A DNA stretch of 6,984 nucleotides from DASRTE01 sp035316885 (GTDB lineage Bacteria; Actinomycetota; Actinomycetes; Jiangellales; Jiangellaceae): assembly GCA_035316885.1 (NCBI GenBank), contig DATHII010000229.1, positions 1 to 6,984 on the forward strand. The letters run 5' to 3'. Under the pieces are notes generated by a model. It was not told where the DNA came from and did no database searches. It was given only the letters and a program-made list of their open reading frames with translations. Shown piece after piece: positions 1 through 6,014 of the stretch (positions within the stretch are counted from its first letter, which is position 1; each line of letters begins with the position of its first letter). The position numbers and the translations under genes are program-made.

Positions 1-32
1 CTCAATTCAGTCCTCGGTCGTGGGTTAGTTTC

Positions 33-611
33 TTAGCCGGAGCCCACTCCCCGATTCCATCGAGCGCCCAGCTCCAGGGCAGTGCACAGCCAGCGGTCGC
101 CGAGGGCCTCTAAGCGGAAGGCCATGGCAGCCGATCGCTTCCCGATCGCGACGTGCGCCGCCACCTCTGCCACTGTCGGATCTGGGTGCTGGACGCGGAC
201 CGAGCGCACTGCAGTGGGGATTGCTATGCGCCCGTGCTGCGCCAGGCTGCGGCGCTGGTACATGCTGACGGCTACGAGCACCTCATCGACCACCCAGCGG
301 TTGAGCTGAGCGACCGGACGCTGGCCCAGCAGCGCCTGAGTTAGAGCCAATGCAAGTGTGGTGCTCCACTCTCGGGCATCAGGTAGTCCGGACCGCTGTT
401 TGGCCGCCCAAGCCGCCTTGACCATGCTCACACGGACGCCTCGGTTGTCCGGCGCGGCAACCTCGGCATCGTTGGCTTCCTGATCGGTCAAATCCAGCGG
501 CGGCTGGTTGGGCTGCGGAGGCGTGGACCGTGACCACACGAGGCCGGGCGGCCGGCTCTCGATCAGCCACTGGACGGAGGACGTACGCGACGATGTCGTG
601 GTCGTTGACAT
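33..611 (-). CDS. Rv3235-family protein (DUF6459-like), 192 aa
   Basis: This is a small soluble protein of unknown function from a family seen in actinobacteria and named after Mycobacterium tuberculosis Rv3235. Residues 1-60 are polar, Pro/Ser/Thr-rich and probably disordered. The conserved part starts near residue 86. A helical stretch contains LGQRPVAQLNRWV (about 95-107), matching the family's G-R-P-x-x-Q-L-x-R-W core. A beta-rich part follows with AVRSVRVQHP (about 134-142), EVAAHV (149-154), FRLEALGDRW (165-174) and CTALELG (176-182), which is the usual ending. The ATG start is fixed by a strong ribosome binding site five bases upstream. Homologues are often found near secA in actinobacterial chromosomes (known of the family), but no secA is visible here. 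Length is ordinary and the frame is intact. Family assignment is fairly secure; the role is unknown. Confidence 0.82.
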   Translation of the reverse strand: MSTTTTSSRTSSVQWLIESRPPGLVWSRSTPPQPNQPPLDLTDQEANDAEVAAPDNRGVRVSMVKAAWAAKQRSGLPDAREWSTTLALALTQALLGQRPVAQLNRWVVDEVLVAVSMYQRRSLAQHGRIAIPTAVRSVRVQHPDPTVAEVAAHVAIGKRSAAMAFRLEALGDRWLCTALELGARWNRGVGSG

Positions 612-616
612 AGAAG

Positions 617-624
617 CCTCCTCT
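617..624 (-). promoter_or_regulatory. Ribosome binding site of the Rv3235-family gene
   Basis: Read on the minus strand this is AGAGGAGG, five bases before the ATG at 611. It is a near-perfect Shine-Dalgarno sequence and settles the start codon. Confidence 0.8.
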
Positions 625-683
625 CGTCTGCGCTGACCAAGGGTGACTCATACAGCCGTCGTCGCGTAACCTCCTCGAGGTCA

Positions 684-724
684 ATCTGTGGATATCTAAC
701 GTCAGTGGAGCCTGCGAGGGTTCG
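684..724 (+). repeat. Left arm of a 41-base inverted repeat
   Basis: The arm begins ATCTGTGGATATC and ends at GTTCG. It matches the reverse complement of 986-1026 at 36 of 41 positions. Identity is unbroken over the outer 13 bases and over a 9-base inner block (GCCTGCGAG). The outer part contains ATATCCACA in reverse complement, one base away from the DnaA-box consensus TTATCCACA; two such sites alone are not evidence of an origin. An outward CTCGAGG (674-680) resembles CTCAAGG outside the other arm, so the similarity may reach about 50 bases with a small gap. Confidence 0.85.
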
Positions 725-796
725 TGGGCAAGAGCCAGACCGCGGCCACCCACGATCAGGAGGTCCGCCAAGCCGATGGACAGGCTCCACGATCGG

Positions 797-922
797 TCAG
801 GCGGCACTCGCTGGCGTCACGGTGAAGACCGTGCGGGTGTAGCCGGCTCGTTTGTGGTCCGGGTCGTCCGTGGGCGCGATGCCCCAGAAGTCGAAGGTAT
901 GCGGAGCGGCGCACCCTGGCAT
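797..922 (-). pseudogene. Short C-terminal fragment resembling FemABX aminoacyltransferases
   Basis: The 41-codon frame on the minus strand contains FDFWGIAP, then TDDPDHKRAGYTR, and stops soon after. The pattern F/Y-D-x-W-G-I-x-P followed by D-P and an aromatic-x-R is like the C-terminus of FemA/FemX-type peptidoglycan-bridge aminoacyltransferases. These add amino acids to lipid II and are normally far longer. No catalytic domain is present: a TGA stop lies just upstream in this frame, and the usual lysine-rich FK-G-F-G ending is absent. It sits inside the inverted-repeat segment. Recognition rests on one short motif from memory, so this is a tentative call; it could be chance. Confidence 0.3.
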
Positions 923-985
923 CCGATATCAGCTGCGAAAGCAGTGGCGCAGCCGCTTTGTGCGTCGGTTCGATGCTCGCGATGT

Positions 986-1026
986 CGAACTCTCGCAGGC
1001 AGCACTCACGTTGGATATCCACAGAT
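986..1026 (-). repeat. Right arm of a 41-base inverted repeat
   Basis: This is the partner of 684-724 in inverted orientation, with five mismatches. The outer tip (CCACAGAT) overlaps a TGA stop codon, read on the minus strand at 1026-1028, that ends a gene-like frame coming from 1133. Terminal position, inverted orientation and length fit the ends of an insertion sequence or a miniature inverted-repeat element. The family could not be recognised from the terminal bases. Confidence 0.85.
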
Positions 1027-1133
1027 CATTCCTTGAGCGCCACGACGTACGGCTCGCCGCTCGCGTCAAGTGCGAGGTCGGCAACAAGCCCCGTACGGTG
1101 AGGAAATCGGGCTGAGCGCCGATCAGGCCCGCG
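1026..1133 (-). other. Gene-like fragment downstream of the VOC gene
   Basis: Immediately after the TAA of the VOC gene, in the same minus-strand frame, the DNA stays open for 35 codons. It ends with GLVADLALDASGEPYVVALKE-like sequence (last residues VVALKE) and a TGA at the tip of the right inverted repeat. Codon choice in the last 20 codons is G/C-ended and looks like coding DNA. No start codon or family could be assigned. It may be the tail of a gene whose body was lost, or an old 3' extension of the VOC gene cut off by a stop. Confidence 0.25.
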
Positions 1134-1487
1134 TTACTCGGCCGCCGCGGAGTCCGTCGCCTGGTCCATGACGTAGATGGTTGCCCCGCCCGGATCCTGG
1201 TAGGTGGCCATGAAGCCGCCGGGGATCTCGCCGGGCGCTTCGAGTACGGCCAGCGTCTGGGGCCGGGCGGCGTGGAACGCCTCGACGCTGTCGACGACGA
1301 ACAGCGGCCCGATTGGAGCATCGGGGTCGTGGGAATCGAGCATGAGCTGCACGTCGGAGCCGGGCAGAGCGAGGGCCACGGTCGCGTCGCCCTCGCGCCA
1401 CACCTCTGTGAAGCCGAGGCCGTCGCGGTACAGGCCGAGCGAGGCGCTCAGGTCGGAGGTCGGAACGAAGAGGAACTCGAGCTTCAT
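1134..1487 (-). CDS. VOC-superfamily (glyoxalase/bleomycin-resistance fold) protein, 117 aa
   Basis: This is a single-domain vicinal-oxygen-chelate protein, probably a cytoplasmic dimer. The two beta-alpha-beta-beta-beta modules are visible. The first is KLEFLFVPTSDLSASLGLYRD followed by LGFTEVW (about 2-30), which is the classical strand, D-x-x-x-S, F/L-Y, L-G-F signature. The second includes PLFVVDSVEAFH (61-72) and ends with QDPGGATIYVMDQ (97-109), the counterpart of the usual D-P-x-G-N-x-x-E-L motif. The usual metal ligands look absent: no His near the first strand, and the C-terminal Glu is replaced. It may therefore bind a ligand without metal or need another partner residue; substrate is unknown. 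The start is supported by GAAGGA six bases upstream. It is divergent from a TetR regulator across 58 bases and likely under its control. Confidence 0.85.
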   Translation of the reverse strand: MKLEFLFVPTSDLSASLGLYRDGLGFTEVWREGDATVALALPGSDVQLMLDSHDPDAPIGPLFVVDSVEAFHAARPQTLAVLEAPGEIPGGFMATYQDPGGATIYVMDQATDSAAAE

Positions 1488-1493
1488 GGCACA

Positions 1494-1499
1494 TCCTTC
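1494..1499 (-). promoter_or_regulatory. Ribosome binding site of the VOC gene
   Basis: On the minus strand the sequence is GAAGGA, six bases before the ATG at 1487. It supports the chosen start. Confidence 0.6.
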
Positions 1500-1509
1500 G
1501 GTGTCGTAA

Positions 1510-1539
1510 TTGGATTTCTTTACAGCATAACGCCATTAT
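1510..1539 (+). promoter_or_regulatory. Possible leaderless promoter of the TetR gene
   Basis: CATTAT at 1534-1539 keeps the conserved A and final T of a -10 box and ends six bases before the GTG start at 1546. TTGGAT at 1510-1515 could be a -35 with an 18-base spacer. No Shine-Dalgarno sequence precedes the GTG, and an in-frame TAA at 1528-1530 rules out an upstream start. Together these fit a leaderless transcript, which is common in actinobacteria. The -35 is weak (three of six consensus bases). Confidence 0.35.
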
Positions 1540-1543
1540 GGTG
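1523..1543. promoter_or_regulatory. Inverted-repeat operator in the VOC/TetR divergent gap
   Basis: The core is CATAA (1526-1530), five spacer bases, TTATG (1536-1540), a perfect inverted repeat. Two further pairs match after one mismatch on each side (CA at 1523-1524 against TG at 1542-1543), giving 7 of 8 paired positions per arm, centred on 1533. It overlaps the proposed -10 of the TetR gene and a TATGCT -10-like hexamer for the VOC gene on the other strand (1524-1529). Size, symmetry and position are those of a TetR-family binding site repressing both directions. Binding by the adjacent regulator is inferred. Confidence 0.6.
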
Positions 1544-1545
1544 GT

Positions 1546-2067
1546 GTGCGCGAGTGGATTCCGATATCAACCTCCCCGAAGGGCAGGCTTGCCCTCGCGG
1601 CTGTCAAGCAGTTCGGGGAACGTCCGTTCGACGACGTGACGGTCGGCGAGCTGGCGGCGGCGGCGAATGTCACGACGGGCGCGCTCTACCACCACTTCGG
1701 GAGCAAACTCGGGCTGTACGACTTCGTGCGGGACGACGTCGAGCGGCGCCTGCTCGATCGGATGGAGGGCGCGATCGCGGCATCCGCCCACTTGGATCGC
1801 TCCGCGGCCGTGATGGCCTCGCTCGTGATCGGTTTCGACTTCGCCGTGCGCGAGGGCTTCCTACGCATCCTGGGCGACCCACCCGCGGGAACCGAACATG
1901 ACCGCCTCGCCGACCTGTTGAGTGCGAGCACGGCCCCCGGGTCCCCGGTTCTCGGCAGGGTTCTCGCGGCAGCCTGGCGGGCGGCGCTCGTGGCCGTTGC
2001 CGAAGGTTCGGATCCGCGGCAAGCGCGCGCGGCGCTCCTCGCGTTGGAGTTCCGAGTCCCGTCGTGA
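1546..2067 (+). CDS. TetR/AcrR-family transcriptional regulator, 173 aa
   Basis: This is a ligand-responsive DNA-binding repressor, expected to act as a dimer. The N-terminal helix-turn-helix domain is clear: a first helix at GRLALAAVKQFGERP (13-27), then FDDVTVGELAAAANVTTGALYHHFGSK (28-54, with the typical helix-turn-helix and the Y-H-H-F-G-S-K motif). The C-terminal ligand domain (about 60-173) is Ala/Leu-rich and short for the family, which usually runs near 190-200 residues. It includes VIGFDFAVREGFLRILGDP (94-112), an arrangement seen in many TetR proteins. Translation starts at GTG 1546; no other in-frame start precedes the conserved domain. The stop overlaps the GTG of the next gene by four bases (GTGA), so the two are almost certainly co-transcribed and coupled. 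Its likely targets are its own operon and the divergent VOC gene. The inducer is unknown. Confidence 0.9.
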   Translation: MREWIPISTSPKGRLALAAVKQFGERPFDDVTVGELAAAANVTTGALYHHFGSKLGLYDFVRDDVERRLLDRMEGAIAASAHLDRSAAVMASLVIGFDFAVREGFLRILGDPPAGTEHDRLADLLSASTAPGSPVLGRVLAAAWRAALVAVAEGSDPRQARAALLALEFRVPS

Positions 2068-2846
2068 CCGCCGAGCGCCGGTACGCTCCAACCGTGATGA
2101 CTCCGTCTCCCGTGTCCGGCGCCGCCGTGACGCAGTTCGCCGTGATCGACGCGCTGCTCGCCGGAGCCTACGACTCGGGCCTGCGCGTCGCCGAAGCGCG
2201 CTCGATCGGCGACTTCGGGCTCGGGTGCGTCGACCACCTCGGCGGCGAGGTCGTCATCGTCGACGGCGAGGCGATCGAGTGCACGCTCGACGGTCCGCCG
2301 GTGGCGATGGACGACGACGACATCCTCCCGTTCGCTATCGTGTGCCGATTTCCTGAGGTCCCGCGAGTCAGCTTGGGCGAGCAGGACTTCGCGGGCTTCG
2401 CGGCATGCGTCGAGGGTGCGCTCACGAGCCGGAACTTGTTCCATGCCGTGCGCTTCGACGGCATGCTGTCGGAGGTCCGCGTGCGGGTCACGCCTCGTCA
2501 GCATCATCCGTTCCCCGGGCTCGCCGAGGTGACGAGTCACCAGGTCGAGACGGTGCCGCGCGACATCCGCGGCACGGTGGTCGGATTCTGGACGCCGGCG
2601 ATCTACCAAGGCATCGCGGTCGCGGGCCTTCACCTCCACTTCCTGAGCGCGGATCGCAGCATCGGCGGACACGTGCTCGACCTCGCCGCCGAGTCCGGCG
2701 ACCTCCTCGTTGGGGCCTTCGCTCGCTTCGACTTACACCTGCCGACGGACGACTTGTTTCTCCGCACGGAACTCACCCACGCCGAGGACCATCGCATCGT
2801 CGCCGTCGAAGGCGGGGTGGCGGTACCCGACGAGGAATCGTCCTGA
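2064..2846 (+). CDS. budA: Alpha-acetolactate decarboxylase, 260 aa
   Basis: The enzyme decarboxylates (S)-2-acetolactate to (R)-acetoin in the cytoplasm. It drains the pyruvate overflow/branched-chain amino-acid precursor into the acetoin-butanediol pathway. The family signature is clear: QFAVIDALLAGAYDSG (24-39), GDFGLGCVDHLGGE (49-62), PFAIVCRF (89-96), SRNLFHAVRFDGM (122-134), RVTPRQ (141-146), GTVVGFWTP (170-178) and AGLHLHFLSADRSIGGHVLDL (187-207). The zinc site fits the known enzyme from Brevibacillus: His190, His192 and His203 have the same spacing as His194/196/207. Glu62, Glu249 and an Arg in 141-145 fit the other active-site residues. No signal peptide is visible, unlike the exported Bacillus type. 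The start is either GTG 2064, overlapping the TetR stop, or ATG 2097, which still precedes the conserved region. No acetolactate synthase is nearby. The symbol reflects the family (also called alsD). Confidence 0.93.
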   Translation: MTAERRYAPTVMTPSPVSGAAVTQFAVIDALLAGAYDSGLRVAEARSIGDFGLGCVDHLGGEVVIVDGEAIECTLDGPPVAMDDDDILPFAIVCRFPEVPRVSLGEQDFAGFAACVEGALTSRNLFHAVRFDGMLSEVRVRVTPRQHHPFPGLAEVTSHQVETVPRDIRGTVVGFWTPAIYQGIAVAGLHLHFLSADRSIGGHVLDLAAESGDLLVGAFARFDLHLPTDDLFLRTELTHAEDHRIVAVEGGVAVPDEESS

Positions 2847-3043
2847 TCGCGAACGCGTCAGAGGCCGGCGCGCATCTCGGCCTCGGCCAGGGATGGTCGG
2901 CCCGCGCTCGAGCCCGCACTGCCGCAGCCGCCGTGACGACCTGGAGCACGGCACGAATGCTGCATACGCGAACGGCTGCGCGTCCAGGGATTTCCGGGAG
3001 CACCAGCAGAGACGGCGGACGTCGGCCTGCGGACCGCCTGACG

Positions 3044-5503
3044 TCAGAGCCGGTCGTCGAGTGCTCTGAGTGCTTCGGTGAAGGGGCGTTCGAGCCAAGC
3101 GGCGTGGTCGGGTTCGCCGTGGTGGTGGGTGGTGTGGGCGTCATCGCGTCGGGCTGCGGTGTGGCGTACGTAGTCGCGGGCGCCGGTGACGAGCGTGCGC
3201 ATGTAGTGGAGTCCGTCGGGGTCGGCCATAGTCCAGGGTCCGCCGCAGCCAACGTAAACGGGTGACGTGTGGGCGAAGACGGGCCGGGCCCAGTCGTCGA
3301 GGTGGTATTGAGTGCCGAAGGCGCGGGCGGCGATCCAGGTGCTGCTGTCTATGCGGAGGTCGTCGCTGAGGGTGAGAGCGTGCTTGTCGTCGCCGTCGGG
3401 TTCGGCGACTGCGACCACTTCGCCGTTGGCGACGACCTGCAGAGTGCAGAGCGGGAAGATGCTCGTGACCGCGGCGTCGATGGTGACGGCGCCGGGGCCG
3501 GACACCTCGATGGTGTCGCCGGGTTCACGTCCGTCGACGGTCAGGCTGAGCAGCGGTCCACCGGACAGGAAGCTGCGGCCGGAGCGGACCGCGCGGCACC
3601 AGCCGTCGTAGGTGAGCTCCTCGTCGTCGGCCAGCTTCGCGTAGGTGCGGTAGAGGCCGACCGGCACGCCGTTGGACATCTTGTCTGTGCCGCCGACCAG
3701 CGGGAGCCGGTAGCCGGTGTTGAGGTAGCGGTAGTACTCCCGGAGGGCGTCGTCGCTTTGAGCGAGCATCTCCACGGCGTCGGCGCGTCCGGTGGCGACG
3801 AGGACAGCGGGTTCGCCGTTGGGGTTGGGGAAGTGCGCGACGACGACGGTGCCGCCCTGCGCGTGGGTGCGGTCGGCCCAGTCGCTGAGGTTGGTGTCCA
3901 TCGCACCGCCGAGCTCGGCCTCGGCCGGTCCGTCGCTGCACCACGGCATCACCGGCTCCGTCAGCCCCCACAGGACGAGGTGCCCGAGCGCGTGCTGGCG
4001 ATTCTCCTGTCCGACGTAGGTGAAGTAGCCGCCGCCGTCGATGACACTGCCGCGGCTCCCGCCTGTGCGGGGACGACCGGGCCAGTCCTCGGTGTTGGTG
4101 AACAGCGCACCCCACTGCGACTGCAACAGGTTGACGACCCGCAGGTCCTCCCCGAGCTGTTCCAGTTGCGCACCGGAGGTGGAGAGGAAGTGGACGTGGG
4201 AGTCGCCGGACCACCAACCGCGGGCAGCCATGTCGGTGGTGCGGTGGAGGCGGAGGGTGAGGTCGCGTTGGCCGGGTTCGATTCGCACGGTCTCGCGCAG
4301 TGGCGCGTACTCGAACCCACGCGCCACGTCGACGACCACGTCTCCGCGAGGTAGCCAGCCCTGGCAGATGCCATCGATGTAGGCGTAGGTCTGTTGGCCG
4401 AGGCGGACGTCGCCGCCGACGTCGTAGTGCCAGCTGCCGAGGTTCTGGTTGACGTGGTGGTGATGGCCGTGGGGTTGGTACGGGATGCCTTCGGGGGAGC
4501 GGAAGTGCACCCGGCACGGCACCGGCTGGCCGGTGTTGTCGTCGAGCACTTTGACGTGGACCCAGTTATGTCCCGGATCGACCAGCTCCACCCGCACCCG
4601 ATCGGTCGCCGCCTGACCGTCGCGCTCGACGTCGGCCCAGGAGATCTGGCCGAGTTCGGCGTCTCGCTGTCGGACCGTCACGGTGGCAGACGGGATCGCG
4701 GCGATATGGGTGTAGGCGGGGCTGGCCGGTGGTCGTGCGTTGCCAGCGCCATAGCCGGGGCGGTCGTCCTCGATTGGTAGGGGTTGGGGGTAGGTGGCCA
4801 CGCCGCGGTCGATGACGACGTCCAGCACGTCGTCGCGGCGGGCCAGGTCGGGGTCGGTGACCACCAGCCGCACCGGACGCGACGGGGTGCGCACGAAGGG
4901 ATGCTCCTCGGCCTGCCCCAGCGTGATGCCGGCGACCAGGAACGGCAGATCCCGGGGGATCAGCTCGATGCGTTCGACCACGACGTCGGGCTGGGGATTC
5001 TCCCAACACCACAGGTAGAAGCTCCTCGCCCAGCCGTGCCCGTGCTCGGCGAGCCGGAAGCCGGCATCGTCCCAGTGGCCCTCGAACCGGGCAGCCTTGT
5101 TGTCGTGGCTGTCCGCTACGGCGAGGAACGGGCTGCTGCCCCAGGCCGTCGGAACGACCTGGATCTCGAACCGTTCACGGATCGGCACGGTGACCGCCTC
5201 GCCGCGGGCCAGGTGGAACACGTAGTCGGCGACGGGCGTTCCGACGCCGTGCCCTGCCGGTCCGCCGGGCTTCAGCAACCGGTGCGCGATGATCACCCGC
5301 CTCGCCATCCGGCCGACCGCGATCGAGACCGGCGCTGTCGGTACGACGAAGCACCGCTCCTTCGACGGAGTGTCGGAGCCGACAAGGAACGGCAGGCCGC
5401 GAAACTCCACCCGGCCCAGCGGCAGGTCGCCTGCCGGGTCCTCGAGGGCGTCGACGCCCGCGTTGCACACCGATTCGATAGTCAGAGGTTCATAACCGGC
5501 CAT
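3044..5503 (-). CDS. CehA/McbA-family metallohydrolase (PHP superfamily), 819 aa
   Basis: This is a predicted metal-dependent hydrolase of the family that includes the carbaryl hydrolases CehA and McbA. The natural substrate is unknown, and pesticide activity should not be assumed. Domains: a beta-rich N-terminal region (about 1-210) with LPFLVG (37-42) and YLWCWENPQPDVVVERIEL (163-181), like a carbohydrate-binding jelly-roll. Next is a carboxypeptidase-regulatory-like beta-sandwich (about 312-422, VHVKVLDDNTGQPVPCRVHF). The PHP domain (about 430-660) has GDSHVH (433-438), GQE (498-500), AHF (556-558) and GGTD (604-607), all usual metal-binding positions. A C-terminal beta region (about 660-760) and a His-rich tail (789-800) follow. 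There is no signal peptide or membrane segment, so it is probably cytoplasmic unless the start is wrong. No Shine-Dalgarno is obvious before ATG 5503. It stands alone, convergent with the decarboxylase gene 197 bases away. Strong G/C third positions show a live gene. Confidence 0.9.
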   Translation of the reverse strand: MAGYEPLTIESVCNAGVDALEDPAGDLPLGRVEFRGLPFLVGSDTPSKERCFVVPTAPVSIAVGRMARRVIIAHRLLKPGGPAGHGVGTPVADYVFHLARGEAVTVPIRERFEIQVVPTAWGSSPFLAVADSHDNKAARFEGHWDDAGFRLAEHGHGWARSFYLWCWENPQPDVVVERIELIPRDLPFLVAGITLGQAEEHPFVRTPSRPVRLVVTDPDLARRDDVLDVVIDRGVATYPQPLPIEDDRPGYGAGNARPPASPAYTHIAAIPSATVTVRQRDAELGQISWADVERDGQAATDRVRVELVDPGHNWVHVKVLDDNTGQPVPCRVHFRSPEGIPYQPHGHHHHVNQNLGSWHYDVGGDVRLGQQTYAYIDGICQGWLPRGDVVVDVARGFEYAPLRETVRIEPGQRDLTLRLHRTTDMAARGWWSGDSHVHFLSTSGAQLEQLGEDLRVVNLLQSQWGALFTNTEDWPGRPRTGGSRGSVIDGGGYFTYVGQENRQHALGHLVLWGLTEPVMPWCSDGPAEAELGGAMDTNLSDWADRTHAQGGTVVVAHFPNPNGEPAVLVATGRADAVEMLAQSDDALREYYRYLNTGYRLPLVGGTDKMSNGVPVGLYRTYAKLADDEELTYDGWCRAVRSGRSFLSGGPLLSLTVDGREPGDTIEVSGPGAVTIDAAVTSIFPLCTLQVVANGEVVAVAEPDGDDKHALTLSDDLRIDSSTWIAARAFGTQYHLDDWARPVFAHTSPVYVGCGGPWTMADPDGLHYMRTLVTGARDYVRHTAARRDDAHTTHHHGEPDHAAWLERPFTEALRALDDRL

Positions 5504-6014
5504 CGCGCGATCGTAACGCCGGACTTCGACATGCCCACAGACGTTTTCGCCGATGCGACCGTTCTCAGCCGGGCCGATGCAGCCAGTGCGCGTAGATGTT
5601 GGCGATACCTCGTCGATGGACGCGCGGTTCGTTCTCCGCCAGATGGCTCGACCGCCGCCCGATCGTTGGATAGCTGTACATAAACAACGCTGGCGGGCTC
5701 ATCTACCGATTCTTCGTCAAGACAGCGCCCGGCCGAGGCCGCATGCGTCTGAGCCGCTGCTGTTCCAGCGGCCGACGATGACTACGATGCCGGGCCGCAG
5801 CACTCGGCCCTTCGTTGATCACGGCGGTCAACCATCCACATACAACACTATTTTGGGACGGCGTCATTCTCGGGCTGGTGGCCCTCGTCGCGGTGGGACG
5901 TCTGGTGGAACCGTTATGACGCGTCGGTTGCTGAGCGGGCCGGCCGGGCCGAAGGCACACTTGTCAATGACGCTGGGGCATCAATCGGTGAGTCCGAATG
6001 AGGAGGGTGAACCC
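5504..6014. other. Intergenic region between the metallohydrolase and peroxiredoxin genes
   Basis: These 511 bases hold no gene I can support. All frames are broken, and codon bias is mixed. It must contain the metallohydrolase promoter (minus) and the peroxiredoxin promoter (plus). TTGTCA at 5961-5966 is a fair -35 for the peroxiredoxin, but the matching -10 is poor. A 34-codon frame from TTG 5815 to TGA 5917-5919 encodes a hydrophobic stretch (WDGVILGLVALVAVGRLVE) that would make one membrane helix. It has no ribosome binding site. GC drops around 5670-5695. No tRNA, long repeat or terminator was seen. Confidence 0.5.
6001..6006 (+). promoter_or_regulatory. Ribosome binding site of the peroxiredoxin gene
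   Basis: A perfect AGGAGG lies eight bases before ATG 6015. It fixes this start and rejects the much longer open frame that begins upstream at 5553. Confidence 0.85.

Larger units (their letters stand above)
684..1026. mobile_element. 343-base segment bounded by inverted repeats (possible MITE or IS remnant)
   Basis: Two inverted 41-base arms enclose about 260 bases with no intact gene. No transposase motif was found in any frame. Flanks were inspected for a target duplication: TCA occurs at 681-683 and again at 1026-1028, but the second copy overlaps the arm tip and three bases is too short to be convincing. The segment lies between the 5' end of the Rv3235-family gene and the 3' end of the VOC gene, so it disrupts neither. 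A non-autonomous transposable element is the best fit. An inverted duplication of a regulatory region around a dead gene is the alternative. Confidence 0.4.

Noticed and set aside
684..1026. DnaA-box-like ATATCCACA in both repeat arms, suggesting an origin
   Set aside because: There are only two imperfect boxes, both part of the inverted repeat, with no AT-rich unwinding region or replication gene nearby.
1686..2672. 328-residue minus-strand open frame opposite TetR and the decarboxylase
   Set aside because: It is Arg/Ala/Asp-rich mirror sequence spanning two well-supported genes on the plus strand.
2847..3043. Search for a bidirectional terminator between the convergent genes
   Set aside because: Only a 5-base GGCGG/CCGCC pairing with a long loop and no T-tract was found, which is too weak to call in GC-rich DNA.
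3039..3046. TGACGTCA palindrome at the metallohydrolase stop codon
   Set aside because: It is eight bases long, at a gene end, with no extended symmetry and no promoter context.
3269..4354. 361-residue plus-strand open frame opposite the metallohydrolase gene
   Set aside because: It is rich in Val, Gly, Ala, Glu and Asp with no recognisable domain. That is the expected mirror of a GC-rich gene on the other strand, which carries clear PHP motifs.
4784..5683. 299-residue plus-strand open frame over the metallohydrolase 5' half
   Set aside because: It is a shadow of the opposite strand for most of its length and shows no family signature. Its unique tail beyond 5504 is short and unlike coding DNA.
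5673..5714. Peptide LYINNAGGLIYRFF resembling the start of eukaryotic TRAPPC4/sybindin
   Set aside because: The likeness is about ten residues. The frame has a stop just before it and ends soon after with Arg/Ser-rich sequence, so it is treated as chance.
5553..6014. Upstream extension of the peroxiredoxin frame giving a 305-residue protein
   Set aside because: The upstream part is Arg/Pro-rich, non-conserved sequence. AGGAGG eight bases before ATG 6015 and the normal Bcp length fix the short form.
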